DNA of 64,000 bases from Reticulitermes lucifugus (GCA_026260175.1 JAKCWW010000115.1:16639-80638); one strand, 5' to 3'. Positions 11,701-25,122 are shown, numbered from the stretch's first letter. Notes: a model not told the origin generated them from the sequence alone. Numbers and translations are program-made.

Positions 11701-12384
11701 ATTCTTTGTTTCCACTAATGTAGTAAACTACAGTATTCTGCACATAATTATCTTTTTCGTGCTCAGGCTTCTTTCCCGTTGTGACATACATTCCTACAAG
11801 GACATATTCCAGGATCAAAATTCTACCAGAAGAAAACATCTAAGCTGACCATTGTCTCCAAATTTCTTCTTTCTTCTTTTCTTTTAAAACAAAGCTTTGA
11901 TATAATTAACATCCTATAAGCGTATTCACGAAACAGTATGAAACTTCTTGATAAAGGCATTTTTTCCATTCAAGTTACGTTCCGCTACAGATAACAAAAG
12001 GTAGCTGCAGTGCGATCCCCGGCACGAACATTGCGTAACTGCAGCCAGGACTTGCTCAGTGCCACATTTACATGCACGTCACTGTCCGATTGGGAACTTT
12101 TTTTACCGGCTGAATAACTGCTTAGACCTATTCTTGGATAATGTCCCTGTACCCTGGATGAAAAGGAAACTCTCTAGAACCCACCGTACTGACGTAACGA
12201 GTATCAGATCAGCGATTCAGACATATAAAACCAGTTGTTCCCCGAATATAATAATAGTATGTACTCTTGTAAAAATTCAATTTGCTAGTTAATGTCCATT
12301 TTTAAAAGTGGCCTCTACTGCAGAAAAGGTCACAGATTACCCAAATGATCTTGATTTACCCGAGTGATCTTTACCGCTGCCCAA
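11701..12384. other. No gene seen
   Basis: Non-coding. No recognised repeat. Confidence 0.45.
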
Positions 12385-12512
12385 TGACGAGGAGGTGCCG
12401 TGGACCGCAGAGCCGGCCTGGCCACAAAGTGGTGAAGAGCAAAGCCCTACACTGTCGGGAATTAAACCCCTGTGGCCCAGCCAATTGACTGTCTGAGCTA
12501 TCCCGGATCATA
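12385..12512 (-). mobile_element. tRNA-derived SINE head
   Basis: Minus strand: GATCCGGGATAGCTCAGACA carries a near-canonical A box (TAGCTCAG), and GGGTTTAATTCCCGAC serves as B box. The following body shows 'ggccggctctgcggtccac'. The tRNA cloverleaf does not close, so this is not a tRNA gene. Confidence 0.6.
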
Positions 12513-14049
12513 TATTATTCTTTAGTGTACTTTTCAGTGTTTTACACGACTCTCCATACCTATAGAAAAAAGGCAAGCAATTGAAGTGCAGTTAAGAGAT
12601 ACATTACTAGCCTCCAGCTGGCTGTCAGGAGACGGAGCTCCTGTACGGGCGTCCTCAGACCCTGAGGGAAAAGCACAGATTGACTGTGTTTGAGGACAAA
12701 GTGTTAAAGTGAATACTCGGATATACATGCGAGGAAGCAAGAAAGAAGAAAACTGAACATCAAAATCTGTATTTCTTGGCTTGTATTGTTATGGTGAGTA
12801 AACCAAATAGGATGGGTGGGGCATGTACCACGTAGCTTGCAAGGGGTACATGACAAACGAGTAAAAACTTTTAGCCGAAACCCCCGACGTGATAAGAATA
12901 ATTGGAAAAAGTATACATGTATGAAAGAGGGTGCCAGGGTAAGGGCTGGACGCAGCTGTATCATGAGAAGGCCCACTGCAGGACTTCCGTGAAAGTGGTC
13001 ATGAAGTTTCAGGTTCTATAAAAGTAAAGATTATGACGATCGGAATAAATATCGGTTGTGAAAAGAAGACCCTATGACACTCAGTTCGCTAGGCAGCTGG
13101 TCAGCGAGCCTTTCACGTACTTCTTACCAAGCTTTTAGACAAGAGCTTCGAAAAGTTACTTAAGCAAGTAGACCCTGTCTCTAATGTGCCTACAGCACTT
13201 AGGTAACTGACCAGTGTGACGATTCTGTAACTTAATTAGCCTTTGAAAAAAAACAGTTAATTCAGAAATTGAGACATGCTGTCGTCACACAGTGTAGCTC
13301 GAATCAAATTCACGAACATGACACTCGCTCGCACAGTTACCATTCATTACGCAACACATGGCACAAATATGCAATAAAAATCCAACCATTCCTGCGAAAC
13401 TCAGCTTCGCAGCCTCGCGTAAATAGGAAGGGGCCCAAGAGTGGGTGGCATGTTTCAACTCTGGGGGCGTGGAAAATCCTATCCTTTACTTTTAGGGCCC
13501 AAGGGGGTGCTGGATAATTTCTTTGTCAGGCAGGTGGTAATGTTAAAACAGGAGGCGGGCCCAAAGGCCACGTGATTGGTTTGTTACTAGTTGTATCACC
13601 TGAGGGGGTTCACCGAATAATTCCTTTTCTACTTTCCAAGGCCAGAGGTGTCACCATTGTAAGTGGGGGTAGGATAGGAGTTAGACAGCAGATACTGGCA
13701 TCCGCCGTAATGAAAAAAGAAAAAAGTATAAAACTATTTTTCGATGATTTAAAATATGGTTCGTTTTCATTCCTAGGCCCATTTACGCCTTAGCGCCCCT
13801 GGGGTATCGTTTGTTACACGGGCTTTGTTCGGCCGCCCTGACTTGGTAATGCATTGTACTGCTAGAGGCGCCTTCTAGCAAGAAACAACGGTCATTATTT
13901 TACTTTACATCCTTAACATGTGGCTGGCCCAGCCGGCCACTTGCGGGCATAGCTAAGTTAGCTATCAGCCAGCGGCACTCTCCGGGATCCGGTCACTGCA
14001 ATTCGAATGACCTTCTATCGTTGGCCACAGCATAAATGTCTTATGTAAT
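12513..14049. other. No gene seen; possible lone hAT-type end
   Basis: A string that reads CAGGGGCGCTAAGGCG on the minus strand, near 13788-13803, resembles a hAT terminus. I could not find a matching partner end or an 8-bp duplication. Otherwise non-coding. Confidence 0.3.
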
Positions 14050-14115
14050 TGTTGCTAAGCCACCCATGATGGCTCACTAAAATACGGTCAGGATTCGATT
14101 CCGGGAAGCCATGTT
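14050..14115 (+). mobile_element. Decayed tRNA-type SINE head
   Basis: A-box-like GATGGCTCACTAA and B-box-like AGGATTCGATTCCGG are spaced as in a tRNA promoter, followed by unrelated sequence. Probably a truncated SINE. Confidence 0.45.
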
Positions 14116-14284
14116 GCGACATTTACCTTGATGGGAACTTTTTCTTGTAAGGTACAAAAGACAGCAACGCGTAGCAGCGATTGGACACAAGTGAAAATTT
14201 TGGTATGCGGCACTAAATATACTTAAGCCTATATGTTAGCTTATATTCTATACTCCAGGAATCAAAAGACTGGCTTATGCATTA

Positions 14285-14535
14285 TTGTTTCTGGCTTACG
14301 TCAGAGAGGCGCCAGCTTCGAATCGCCCTGGAAACCCGACTACTCTGACTAGGATTTTCTGATTTTCCGCAGTGCCTTCAGATACACGTCGGGATAGCAC
14401 CTTAGGTTAGGCCACGACCAATGCCTTCCACGTCCCCTCCATGTATAATTCAATATCATCCAATGGAAGCTCTACGTGTTCCGGCTTACTTACATCGTCG
14501 TTAAATAAAACCACAAATAAATAAATATATATATA
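14285..14535 (+). mobile_element. SINE-3 copy, 5' truncated
   Basis: Begins with a degenerate B box (AGCTTCGAATCGCCCTGG), then the body blocks 'gattttctgattttccgc' and 'ttaggttaggccacgacc', and ends 'atcgtcgttaaataaaacca' with an AT-rich tail. The same body occurs at 36829-36950. Confidence 0.7.
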
Positions 14536-16140
14536 TAACACCCTAAGCTAAAAAATCTATCTAATGGGTACCGGGGGCTCTTTCTCAGGGCGTAAAACAA
14601 AACGTGAAACTAACCAGTCCCCTCCATTACAGTACCGAAGTTAGTACTATATCATTATGGCGTGGTTTTTAATTCTGAAACAGCATGGGGACAACATTAC
14701 GTTTTACGGCACTGAGCTTAAATGTAACTGCTTACTCTTAAAACTCTTCACCGATACACATAAACTTGGCTCGAATTATTAAGATGACGCAATATGCAGG
14801 TCTACACTTCACCCCCCATTGCGTGCCTTAATCACTTAAAGCATGCGTGATCAACTTCATGTTCCGCCTCTCAAGGCCTTCTTGATTTAGCCGGCCTAAC
14901 AATATTATAAACAAATTCTTAGGTTCATTACATAATTTTCCCCAGCAATTTATCACGTCATCACGCTAAAGTCCAAACATTCCCCCACAGCTCTCTCAAG
15001 CACCTCCAGTCTCTATCATAGTCCCCCACACCAAATTTCACACCTACATATAACAGAAGTAAGATTATAGCCTTAAAGGAGCCTATGTTTTAATAATGAG
15101 GACTTCCAGCTAGACTACGATAAGTTCTAACCTCTAATGTGGAAACCGTTTCTTGAAGTGCATCGTGAATATGACACAGTTTACATTCATTTACCTGTGC
15201 CTTATGGGAAAATAATATTACAATGGACTTCCAATACGTAAATATAGAAGTACGTATTACTTTGTAGGCTGAATGCCTACAGGGTCAGGCTAGTGGCCAA
15301 AGGAAGGCTTTTGTGAATACGGAGACGAATATTTGATCAAGTAACTAACTACGTGCATCACGACCCTTCCTGAGACGCTACTCGTAACATGCCCAGTCAC
15401 TAGGCCACACAAGAACATTTACACCTCGTTAAGAAGCCGTAAGATTCATTACCACGTTCACAACAGCCAGATGCACCCACTCAACATCCTTTCACTCTTA
15501 TTTCCTCCAAATACATTTTTAATATCGTCCCCCCATCTACCGCCGGCTCTACCGAGTGGTCTCTTTCATTTACTTTCTACGACCAAAACGTCGCATGCAT
15601 TTTTTACTTCTTCCATGCGTCCTACACGCCTCTCCTATCTCACACCGCTTGGTCTGATCATCCTAATAGAGGGTAATTTTCATGAACAGTAAAACTATGA
15701 ACCTTCGCATTGACCGTACGTAACTTTCTCCAAACTCCAGTTATTACGTCCCAATTAGATGCAGCTGTCTCCTCAGCACCTTGTCTTCAAACGTCCTGAA
15801 CTTGTAACCTTCCCTCTGGATGAAAGACCAAGTTTCACATCCATACACAATAACGGACAACTGTAGTTTCGCATATTTTAATCTTTCACATTCTCAGACA
15901 GTAGATAGGAAGATAAAAGAATTTGAACCACATAATATCAAGCATTCCAAGAGCTTAATCTACTCTGGATTTCTTCGTGAATGCAACCTTTTTGTCTGAA
16001 ACTTTACGCTTCTTTATCTCAGCCACAGTGTCGACTTTTTGAGCAATATTTACATTACAATTTTGTCCATTCTGGAGACGATACATGAAGACAAGACCTT
16101 CCCTGTGACTTACTTCTTGACCAACGCGGTTAAAATTAAA
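14536..16140. other. No gene seen
   Basis: Non-coding, slightly C-rich on the plus strand around 14930-15060 and 15470-15660. No recognised repeat. Confidence 0.45.
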
Positions 16141-16420
16141 GGTAAAGTTGTCCCTACAGATTTCATGAAGGCATATGGGGGGAGTGGAGTTATTGCTCGA
16201 CTAATTAACCTAGCACTAGATGGTGCGAGTTGTCAGATTCAAGCTCCGGCTGCTTTATCCCCGAAGAAAGAGCCCCCGCTACCCATTGAATAGCAGGCCG
16301 GATGGGACCAGAGCCGTTACGGACGCTGTGAGGGACAGATAAATCTATATCCCCTACTTGGAATCGAAAAACAAATCGTCAGACATCCAGCCATTGGCGT
16401 AGTCACTACTGGCCACGCCA
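16141..16420 (-). mobile_element. SINE-1 copy, diverged
   Basis: Minus orientation. From left to right it holds the 3' block 'atgaaggcatatggggggag', the 'ggctgctttatccccgaaga' block and 'gcccccgctacccattgaat', then a very decayed head. The 84-codon plus frame at 16039-16293 overlaps it and is not a gene. Confidence 0.7.
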
Positions 16421-16867
16421 TATCGGCGTATCAGCCCCTTTCTTTGTGTCTAACAGAGCCGGACCTGGATGACTTAATTCCAGACACTGCCTGAAATCCG
16501 CTCTCCGGACACACTTATAAACACTGGAAAGAGAAACTTAAAATTTCGTAAGAGAGATATGAACGAAACAGGAAAAGAAATGCAGTCATGCTAATTTCAA
16601 ACGCAAAAACGTCACTTTATTGCAAAAGTGTGAGGCTCGTGCCTGCAGTCGATGAGCTACATGTAAACCACATCGCGCTGCATTCTGACACTTGCGACTC
16701 TGTTTAAGAACCGTCCCTAAAACTTGCAGATGTACGGGGAAATTACCGGGAGTGCGGGCAGCAACTATGCTAGGGTGAGCAGTTCCACGGACCGCGCAAT
16801 AGAACCGAACTCAGTAAGTATTACACCATAATATAGACTAGTTTACGGGCTGAACAACCGAGTAATC

Positions 16868-17079
16868 ATGGTTCTATGTCCGGCAGGGGCAGGAAAATGT
16901 TCTATGCGTCCAGACAGGCTCTGGGGACCACCCAGCCTCCTATTCAATGTACCTACTGGGGGTGTGAAGTTGACGGCTCACCTCCATCTAGTACCGAGGT
17001 TAAGAATAAATGGAGCGATACCTCTACCCCCGTACACCTTCACTGTGTGTACAGGAACGTTACTTTTTCTACGAGTATT
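16868..17079 (+). mobile_element. SINE-1 copy, 5' truncated
   Basis: Lacks the tRNA head. Shares 'ccacccagcctcctattcaa' and 'ctcacctccatctagtaccg' almost exactly with the copy at 8455-8725. Two overlapping plus frames here are translations of the SINE. Confidence 0.75.
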
Positions 17080-19908
17080 ACTTTAAACGAAAGGCTACAA
17101 AGGGAGGGCACACAAATACGCTGAGGGGCCATCCTCTTGCAAGGATTCACAGAAATCCACATACATTAACTATATAGCTAGTCTCTAATTCCAAAATGCA
17201 TTTCCTGTCGGAATATTGTTCCCTGCAGCGCTGTACAAGATATCCAATTCACAGCCAGTGTTCTTAACACGCACACGATGCAATGGTACGGAGCTGTGTG
17301 CTTGTAGACGACACAAAACACAAAGGTGAAAGCTTTAGCTTCGATGCCATTTCATGCTATTTCCATGTTCCTGCATTCTAACACAGCTGAAACAGCTCAG
17401 AACTGGTGGTATTCCCGCGAAACGGAATATAAAAGACTCCTTAAGTATAACACAGTAAAAATAAGTAAATTATGACTCCAGTGAACAAGGTCCTTCAAGT
17501 GAAGTCTGTATTCTCCAGCCTGTCAAACACATGAAGCTTTATTACTGCTTTTAAAAAGCACTGTTTTTGGAACCTAACCTCATTCGACTGAATCAAATTT
17601 ACACTTTCGCACATTTATAACTTATTTCTTCGTGATCGGTTTTAATGTTTCCATCTTTTCATGGCAAGGTTCCATAAGTCAAAATAATTAAAAAGATAAG
17701 TAACTCTAAAGAAATTAATTTGTAACTATATTAAATAACTACTAAGCTGTACGTATATGTCCTGCTGTAATGTAAGGTCAGTTAATTTCCAAGGACAGTT
17801 GTAAATTAAGACAGAAATTCAATTCTGATCACGTAACTTTGTTCCGCAACGATTTCCCCTTCGTTGTGCGGGTAGGGGGATGGGGGGAAGACGTGAAAGT
17901 TTCGCCACACTGAATTTCCATGTTATTGTGAAATATTTCCCTGCGTTCTCAACTTCAAAACCTGACAACATTCAAATTAATACGCGAACAAAACCCGGTC
18001 TTGGCTGTTATAAAGTCGCTCGGGCAGCTCTGACAGGTCACGTGTTTACAGGCACTAAGTTTATGCAATACGCATGGCACGTAGCTGTAGACTCCTTATT
18101 TGGAAGAGACGACAGACATGTGCTTTAAAGTCTCTGTGTAAGCCCCGTAACAAATCTCACATAAACGCACGGATTTTCATAGAAACACATATGATCACAT
18201 AAATGGATGTCAATACACGTCAAAAATTTTAATTCCTTATCATCAATAAAACCAACATGGCGACTATGCAAATTTCGCTGGATGTGAACTGCTATAACGC
18301 CACTTGTTGTACAGCCCTGACACTTTGTATGGAAACATATCTTAAAAATGCTTTCAACTTTCTTACGGACACAACTGTAACTCTAAAGTAAAAACATGTC
18401 GGTCATACGAAACCTGTATTTAGCTTTCTGTTTGAACCATTCTCGCTGATCACTCTAATCTGGTAGACTAAATGAGATACCTACATATTAGATATGAAAG
18501 TAATTTTGCATGTTAAAAACTACATATATAATGACTGTAAAATTTAAGTCATAAGAATTGGTACATAGAGCAGTGTGAATTGTACATAAAAGCAGGACAC
18601 CCATTTTTTAAATTATTTAACGCACAATTTCTAGAAGCCCTGCTACCAGTTCGAAGCATTTAAATGCAATCAGAAGTGTAATGTCGCCCCAGAATTTCCA
18701 GTTTAACATTTCGTGTCGTTATGCAACGTGTTAAAAGTAAGGTATAATAAAAGCGAACACAGAAACAGTTTCAGCTGTGCCTTGTAGAGCATTAAAATAA
18801 ACTGCTGCAATCCATCACAAAGGTCAGGCCCCGGGTACGAGTCACACAATGGCGCGACACCACCGACTACTTCTGTGATGCAAATCTTAACCAAGGAGTG
18901 ATGGGGTCTGTGCGTTATGGTACGCAGGCCACAGGTCGAAGGAGAAGACAGAAACAAAGAAACAGAACAATGTGATGCAGCGGGTGTACCCGGCGCAATC
19001 CGATGCAAAGAGCTAAGACAATCGGTCAGGATGGCGGAATTCGGGGCAGACAACACACTGTACTTTCCGAAAATGAAGCGCTGTGTGTCTGCAGGTTATC
19101 GATTTGATCTGCATTGAACAGAATTGCTAGAACAAAGCTTCTCTGACACCTTCACATAAATGGCAGCTTATTTTCGCATGATCAGCTGACCAGTTAGTCT
19201 CATGGTAGCTCAAAATGTTCTTACGCGGGTTTGCATACACGCGAAAAGCCCTTTCTACCTTCGTCATATCTGTCCGCGTGTACCAGATTTTCGTGAAAAT
19301 TGATCCTTGAGACTTTTATTGAAATCTGTCGATATACATCGCCATCGCTATCGAGCGAAATGGTGTCAAGGCTGTTACGATAGCTGATGAGTACAAACAT
19401 TACGCGAACGCGCCACATTATTACGTGATACGTACGTTGCCTATCTTGTATAAGGCAGCAAGGAAGTATTGACTGCTGTTCTGTCATTACGTCACGTGTT
19501 TAGTGCGGCTGTAACTCAGTAAATATGTCAGTCTGTTACGCTGCTCTCGTCTGGTTCCCTGTCAGTTTCGGTAACAGTTTGTATTTTCACCTCCTCTGCT
19601 GGTATACACATACGTGTCAGACTGTTTTAGGCCCGAATATCCTGGATATTGCAGTCAGTGCTTCAGAACCTTCAAACGTCACTTGTTGTGTTCTGCATGA
19701 AACTGTACCACTTGCGTCACCGTACAATGAAGTCTTGACAGTCTCTATACAATCCTGCTGCTAGATCAAGATCTCACAAACAACTCGTTAATCACGTGAA
19801 ATCTTGAGATCTTAGCTGGTCAACATGTTCCCCGTGTCGAGTTTCGGAATAATACGGACGCGGGTTCATGACCTCACAACTGGATTTCAGACACATTTCA
19901 GATATTTT
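17080..19908. other. No gene seen
   Basis: Long non-coding stretch. The 117-codon minus frame at 18703-19056 has no recognisable motif. A weak inverted repeat (GATCAAGATCTCAC / GTGAAATCTTGAGATC) lies at about 19764-19812. Confidence 0.4.
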
Positions 19909-20101
19909 AGTACACTCGGAAGTCGGTTATAACGTCATGAGAGGGACTGAATATTTTGTGTCGTTATAAACGAGTATCGTTGTAACCGAGGAGTGCAATG
20001 TTATGGTTAACAGTGAGGAATTAATTGGTACCACAGAATATCTGACGCTATAGACGAGGTGTCGTATAGACCTATGTTGTTATAACCGGGTTAGATTGTA
20101 T
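19909..20101. mobile_element. Pogo-like MITE relic
   Basis: Left end TACACTCGGAAGTCGGTTAT. The right end, read in reverse complement, is TACAATCTAACCCGGTTATA. Internal GTTATAAC / TATAACC motifs repeat, as in Tigger/pogo-derived elements. Both ends start TA. No coding capacity. Confidence 0.65.
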
Positions 20102-20642
20102 TTATTTTCTGAATGTACTCTTTCTTTGGCTTCTTGCAATAGATAACCAATGGCACGAACTTTTGTTTCCTACCAGATGCATATGCGATCCATTCAGACT
20201 TTTATCAAATGTGGGAACTACTGGGCTTTCTTTTACCGGAGATAAAGGGACAAGAGAGTGAAGCAGACCTCTCATCTTCATACATGTGACATGCAATGTT
20301 AAGGTTAACGATGCGTAGAGCTTTGCATTTGCGTCCCTTTCAAGCCGTCATGGTGCTGAGCTTACACACAGTCATCAGTTTGTTATACGCAGTAACTTTG
20401 TACATTTGCCACAGTAAACAGCAGCAGAACATAATACCGATCATCCGACCGCAAAGTACGCACAAACACCGAAAGTGTCTGAATTCATGTGGTATACTTT
20501 GGGGTTCCGAAAAATCAGAAGTTGTGTACTGTAAAAAGAACAGTATCTTCACAATTTGCAGTTTATCCTCTCCCGCTCCGAAACGTTTCTAACACGACTC
20601 CATCCAGGAGATACGGTAGGTCCGAAGCTGGCATTCCGAGGC

Positions 20643-20919
20643 CTTTTTTTGTGAAGGGTCCCGCAGCAGATGCTACGGACGCATCGCAGCCTTGAGGCTT
20701 CTTATGCAACCCTGTGATGAAGATAAAGTTTTTTCGTTTTTCTTTGTAATGGAGCCTCGGTGGAATGAAATTGACAGGGGAAAACCGAAGAACTCGGAGG
20801 GAAAAACCTGTCCCAGTTCCACTTTGTCCACCACAAATCTCACATGCACTGACCTGGGATTGAACCCAGGCCTCCGCGGTGAGATGCCGGCGACTAACCG
20901 CCTGAGCCATGGCACGGCC
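20643..20919 (-). mobile_element. SINE-2 copy with 10-bp target-site duplication
   Basis: The flanks repeat ATTCCGAGGC exactly at 20633-20642 and 20920-20929. On the minus strand the head carries an A box (GGCTCAGGCGG) and B box GGGTTCAATCCCAGG. The body has 'gtggtggacaaagtggaac' and the 3' end is a T7 run at 20644-20650 on the plus strand. It is about as well preserved as the copy at 6540-6826. The 137-codon minus frame here is a SINE translation. Confidence 0.95.
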
Positions 20920-20929
20920 ATTCCGAGGC

Positions 20930-22094
20930 GTTACGTCATAATGGAAAGAGAGAAGCGAAACAAGACAGTGCATCATACAAATCTTGCAGAGGCGTTTTTA
21001 ACATGCCGCCCAACAAATCTCACAACTCAAATTACGTCATCAAGCCTAAACTTTCTTTGTGCTCCTGTGTCATTTTCTGTCTTCGTGAAGAAATTATGCA
21101 GTGTAAATTGCACGCTTTTCGAAAATACATCATCACAAGAAATTTACATTGCATAACGTTAATGCTACTCCCATCTCTAAATTTTGCACGACATGCATGA
21201 TGGTTATTGTTTGTTTAGGAACTTCAAAACAATATCACCGACGGCGTGTTTTCGTGCTGTTTTTCGAAAATGCAATAATCAGTTCCTACTCTTGTTGCCG
21301 GAACAGAGATTGGAGACAAGTGCGATTCTGCAGGGCTACAGGCTACCGAGTGTGATGTGTCTGAGTATGATCGCGAAACCTCGACAATGAGGAAGCCTAG
21401 GCCCACGAGGACTGTCAAGCCATGAGAAAAAGAACTACCTCCAATCTGAGACGTCTCTTTTTTGATTAGACTCGCGACTTCAACATTTTTTCAAACGATC
21501 AAGACGTGTAAAATAGGCCACCACAGTTTCCTTTCCAATTATTTATCATTCACAGCCACTGTCCCATTGAAAGCTGTATCGCACATTAAACCGAAAACGG
21601 TGATAAATACAGTAAGAAGCACCCAAAGTAACCATATACATTACTTACTTTTGTACAGAGGTACGTGTTCTTATCTGCTATTGCCGTGTTTCCCGCATTT
21701 AATATGCCGCCGAATACGCCGAGCTACCCAATTTTGGAAGACTGGCATTAAGAGAATATGTCGGGTTCACAGTTGTACCACAATTCAATAAATGTTTTCT
21801 AAACAGAACAAACATTTTTGGACATCTTTCATTTCAAATGTTCAACTATACAGAATTTCCCAAGCCTTGAGATGAGTGTTGCAGGATCTAACTCCAGAAG
21901 CAATTCTGAGCCACAGATGTGTTATACACATCGGTCCGACGAATCTCCGATCGAAGTATGTTCACCAGTATTCACCAATATCTGCTAGCAAAGGGCTCGC
22001 TCCGAGCGTAAACGGCCACGCTGAACTTCAAGTGGAACGAAATGAGGAGAGGGAAACATTGACATGATAGAGCGAAGTCCACACATTTGTACAC
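20930..22094. other. No gene seen
   Basis: Several 63-109-codon frames overlap on both strands with no recognisable motif. May include degraded sequence belonging to the transposase relic that follows. Confidence 0.35.
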
Positions 22095-22835
22095 GAAGCA
22101 TTTCCGCCCGTCTTACTGTTCCACGCATGGAAGTCTGCAAAACGTTTCACACAGAAATTTATCCATACTAGGCGTGTATCCTGCGGAAGTGGGTAGCCGG
22201 CTGGAATGTTGCCAGTAGATTAATGCTAACCCCCCCCCCCCAAAATGATTCGTAACATTTTGTTTACTGATAAGACCCATTTTACACGCGATGGAATCAA
22301 CAGTGCCAAAAACTCCAAATTATGTGATTATGGTAACCCATATGGAACTGTCAAGAGTAACATCACTTTTCAGTAAACTTTTGGCGTGGTGTCATTCGTG
22401 ACCACCAGCTCAATGGACCGTACGTCATTCCGCAACGTCTGACAGACTATTTTCAACATGAACTGCCAGCTCTCTTAGGGTAAGTAATACTATTCCACAG
22501 TTCCTCCACCACCACGACCTCGTAAGTACTACCAGAACGACAGAGCACCACCTTATTTCAGTCGGGTCGACAGGCATTATCTGAATCGGCAATTTCCTAA
22601 CCGATGGATAGGTCGTGGCGGTGCGCAATTGGCCACCACGGTCACCGAATCGGAACTATTTAGTTTATCGTGTGTGGGGTTACACGAAAGCTATGGCGCA
22701 TGGACGCAAGGTGAAGACGAGAAAAGAACTAATCAGCGAATTTTTATCGCTGTAAGACGCGTAAATAACGCCGCAGTGCTTCGTGACGTTATGTTCCCTG
22801 GTCATACGCGTCAGAAAACGAATCCAGGCAGATGA
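22095..22835 (+). pseudogene. Broken Tc1/mariner-superfamily transposase
   Basis: A plus-strand relic of a DDE/D transposase, readable only by changing frame several times. In order: an N-terminal linker region (22095-22250); LFTDK-THF around 22260-22283, carrying the first catalytic Asp; YYQNDRAPPYF at about 22527-22559, carrying the second; QFPNRWIGRGG at about 22588-22620; WPPRSP at 22630-22647, where the third catalytic Asp position appears to be Asn; and RVNNAAVLRDV near 22758-22790. Stops occur near 22377 and 22483 and there is a frame change after the glycine-rich block. A C12 run (22230-22241) breaks the frame further. The helix-turn-helix N-terminus is missing. I name the superfamily from these motifs; the exact clade is uncertain. 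Not functional. Confidence 0.75.
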
Positions 22836-25122
22836 AGGCCATTGTGAACAACTTACACTAGTTCACTACGTATCTGTAACTGTACATTTAACATCCACTG
22901 AATGAATACACTATGTGCTTTTTTCTAATTTATTCAATTTGCTGTGAACATTCATAGCTCTATGACCGCTGCTAATCGGGCCCACGTTGTGTATGACATT
23001 TCTGGCTCAGAATTACCCTTGAATTACATCCTGCAGTGTTGACCTTAAGTTCTGGGACACTGTATTTTCCACAGTTGTTGCAATACAACATTCAAACGCC
23101 TAGTTTAAAAAATAATGACAGTTTGTTGGTAGCTTCCAGGAAAATACGCAACACAAAAGACCACGTTCTAATGCCACCATGCGCAGTCAGTGTTACGAGA
23201 AGTAGTTGGAGGCAAAGTTTTGTGCATTATGTTCACACAAATATCGTACACAGCTTTCGAGAAACAGTAGGACAATGCTACAATAACCTTGGTATTAGGA
23301 AGGTTCGGTAACCCGGCCTCAGGACACGATACTAGGACCTCTTCAGAGTTGAAGGAAATCTTCATGCTCTTTCTCGTTCCTTCGCGAAACAAGGGGCGAA
23401 AAACAGGCCTGAATGCAGCACACGGTGGAAAGTAATAAAATACGAGTCAACCGTCACAGAACTGCAGACAAGCGAAGGACAGTAACAAAAACAACAAAGG
23501 ATGACGTCAGAAACAATAGTCCACATCTGTGCGTGCTGCTCTATGTCATCTTGCCATGTTCCAAGTAAGTGAAACTAAATGGCGATTACCGATTTCTCTC
23601 GCTCTCCTGAAAGTATCTGACTTAAATGTTCTATAACTGGAGTACAAACAGACCATTAAATGTGAATTATTTCTTTCATTTGAAGACAAAGCACCGTGTT
23701 AGGCTTTACAAGATACAATAACTTCAACGTGTTATGTCATATTATGCACTATTCAACAAAGTCGAATTAGTATTTAATTGTAAACTGAAAGAAAATTTCC
23801 ACTTCATAGTACTGAGAAATCAAGGACTGAATCATGTCCAGTTATGCCGATGAACGTACGTATGAAATATGGCGCAACGGGTCAGATTACATTTTCAAGA
23901 TTTGTATTTTCATGTCAGCGTGTGCAAGTACCACTCCACGAAGGCGTAGAGGGAGAAGGGAGGTTCCGCTCACGCTTGACCTCGGCAATCGACTGAAGTA
24001 ACTGGTGAGAGATCTCCGCTCCGGCCGCTTTACCGTCGATCTGGACATAGTGTTTGCAAACACAAAAAAGCTCATTCCATAGCGGGAATGAAATACCTGT
24101 CGTCATGCTGCAGGCAGTCCTTTTACAGGAGATAATGGCTCACATCTTTCTCATGTCCTCTACATATAAATGTATTACTTACACTGGTACAAAAGGCATA
24201 CGGAGTCAAATGGCAAAATAGTTAAGCCCCAAAGAAGATGTAGGCATATGCCTATTTTGTTGTACAGATTTCATCACTGAAATCTAATCTTGAGTTTGTG
24301 GGCTGATGGTCGCAGCAGAAACTTTAAGAATACTTTGGTTACAGATTATAACTGGTACCAAATATAAACTTTCTTTGTCCAACACTATTAGAGTGAGGTA
24401 CCGTGATGAGATGGGCGGAGGATGTAGCACAAATTGAGGTAACAAATACCGACCATATTATAGTCGGAATACCTCGGTGGAAATGATCCCTTAGGGCGTA
24501 AGGGCTCTTCCTCGTCATCTTTCATAACAATCCTTCCATCTAGAGAATACGGCGGGGAAATCTGACTGTTTTGATACAGAAAGAACTCACAACACAACAC
24601 AATAAAACGTTTGCACAATTTATATTAACTAAATGAAGTGCATGTCGAAGCATTCTACGCACACTATAAGCTTTTTGAATATGATACCACTAAGACGACC
24701 TCCATCTCTGTACACATTCTTGTGCTCTGGAAAGCAAAATTCTCCTTGGCATCTCCACCTGTATTACTGCAATTTCTTCTCTTGACGTTCTGCTCCAATT
24801 CGGCCATAATCAGACGGCGATATTCCCATTCCGCGAGTCTTACACAAAGATTTAAATTTTCGCCCTACCAATGGTGCCACAGTTAAAAAATAAGCAAAAG
24901 TTACACGAGGAATCACAAATTTCTCCGAGAGATTTCTTAAAATTTTGAATGATTGGAAATCAATCAGTTGTCTTCTCATGACAAATGAAGCATACTTCCA
25001 TCTCTCCCCGTGCAATGGACTGCAAGACCTTGTGACTACTACCTCAGCGGACACTTCAAGTTCAAGGTATAAGTCAATCGCCCTACGACTATCACCCAAT
25101 TGCAGCAGAACATAACAGAAGG
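22836..25122. other. No gene shown; two protein-like minus-strand stretches
   Basis: At 24440-24565 the minus strand reads SPPYSLDGRIVMKDDEEEPL and onward after an acceptor-like string ending at 24566, but no clear donor follows. At 24764-25099 a 111-codon minus frame contains HGERWKYASFVMRRQL; a second frame over the same DNA reads MEVCFICHEKTTD before a stop. Either could be a transposon or gene relic. I recognise neither firmly. Confidence 0.25.

Noticed and set aside
13400-13803. hAT element between GGGGCCCAAG and a CAGGGGCG-type end
   Set aside because: The two ends do not match as inverted repeats and no 8-bp duplication flanks them.
20563-20976. 137-codon minus and 154-codon plus frames
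   Set aside because: Both are translations through a SINE-2 copy with clear target duplications.
24440-24566. Minus-strand exon with SLDGRIVMKDDEEEPLRPKG-like sequence
   Set aside because: Protein-like and preceded by an AG, but no usable donor and no known homolog; not enough to call.
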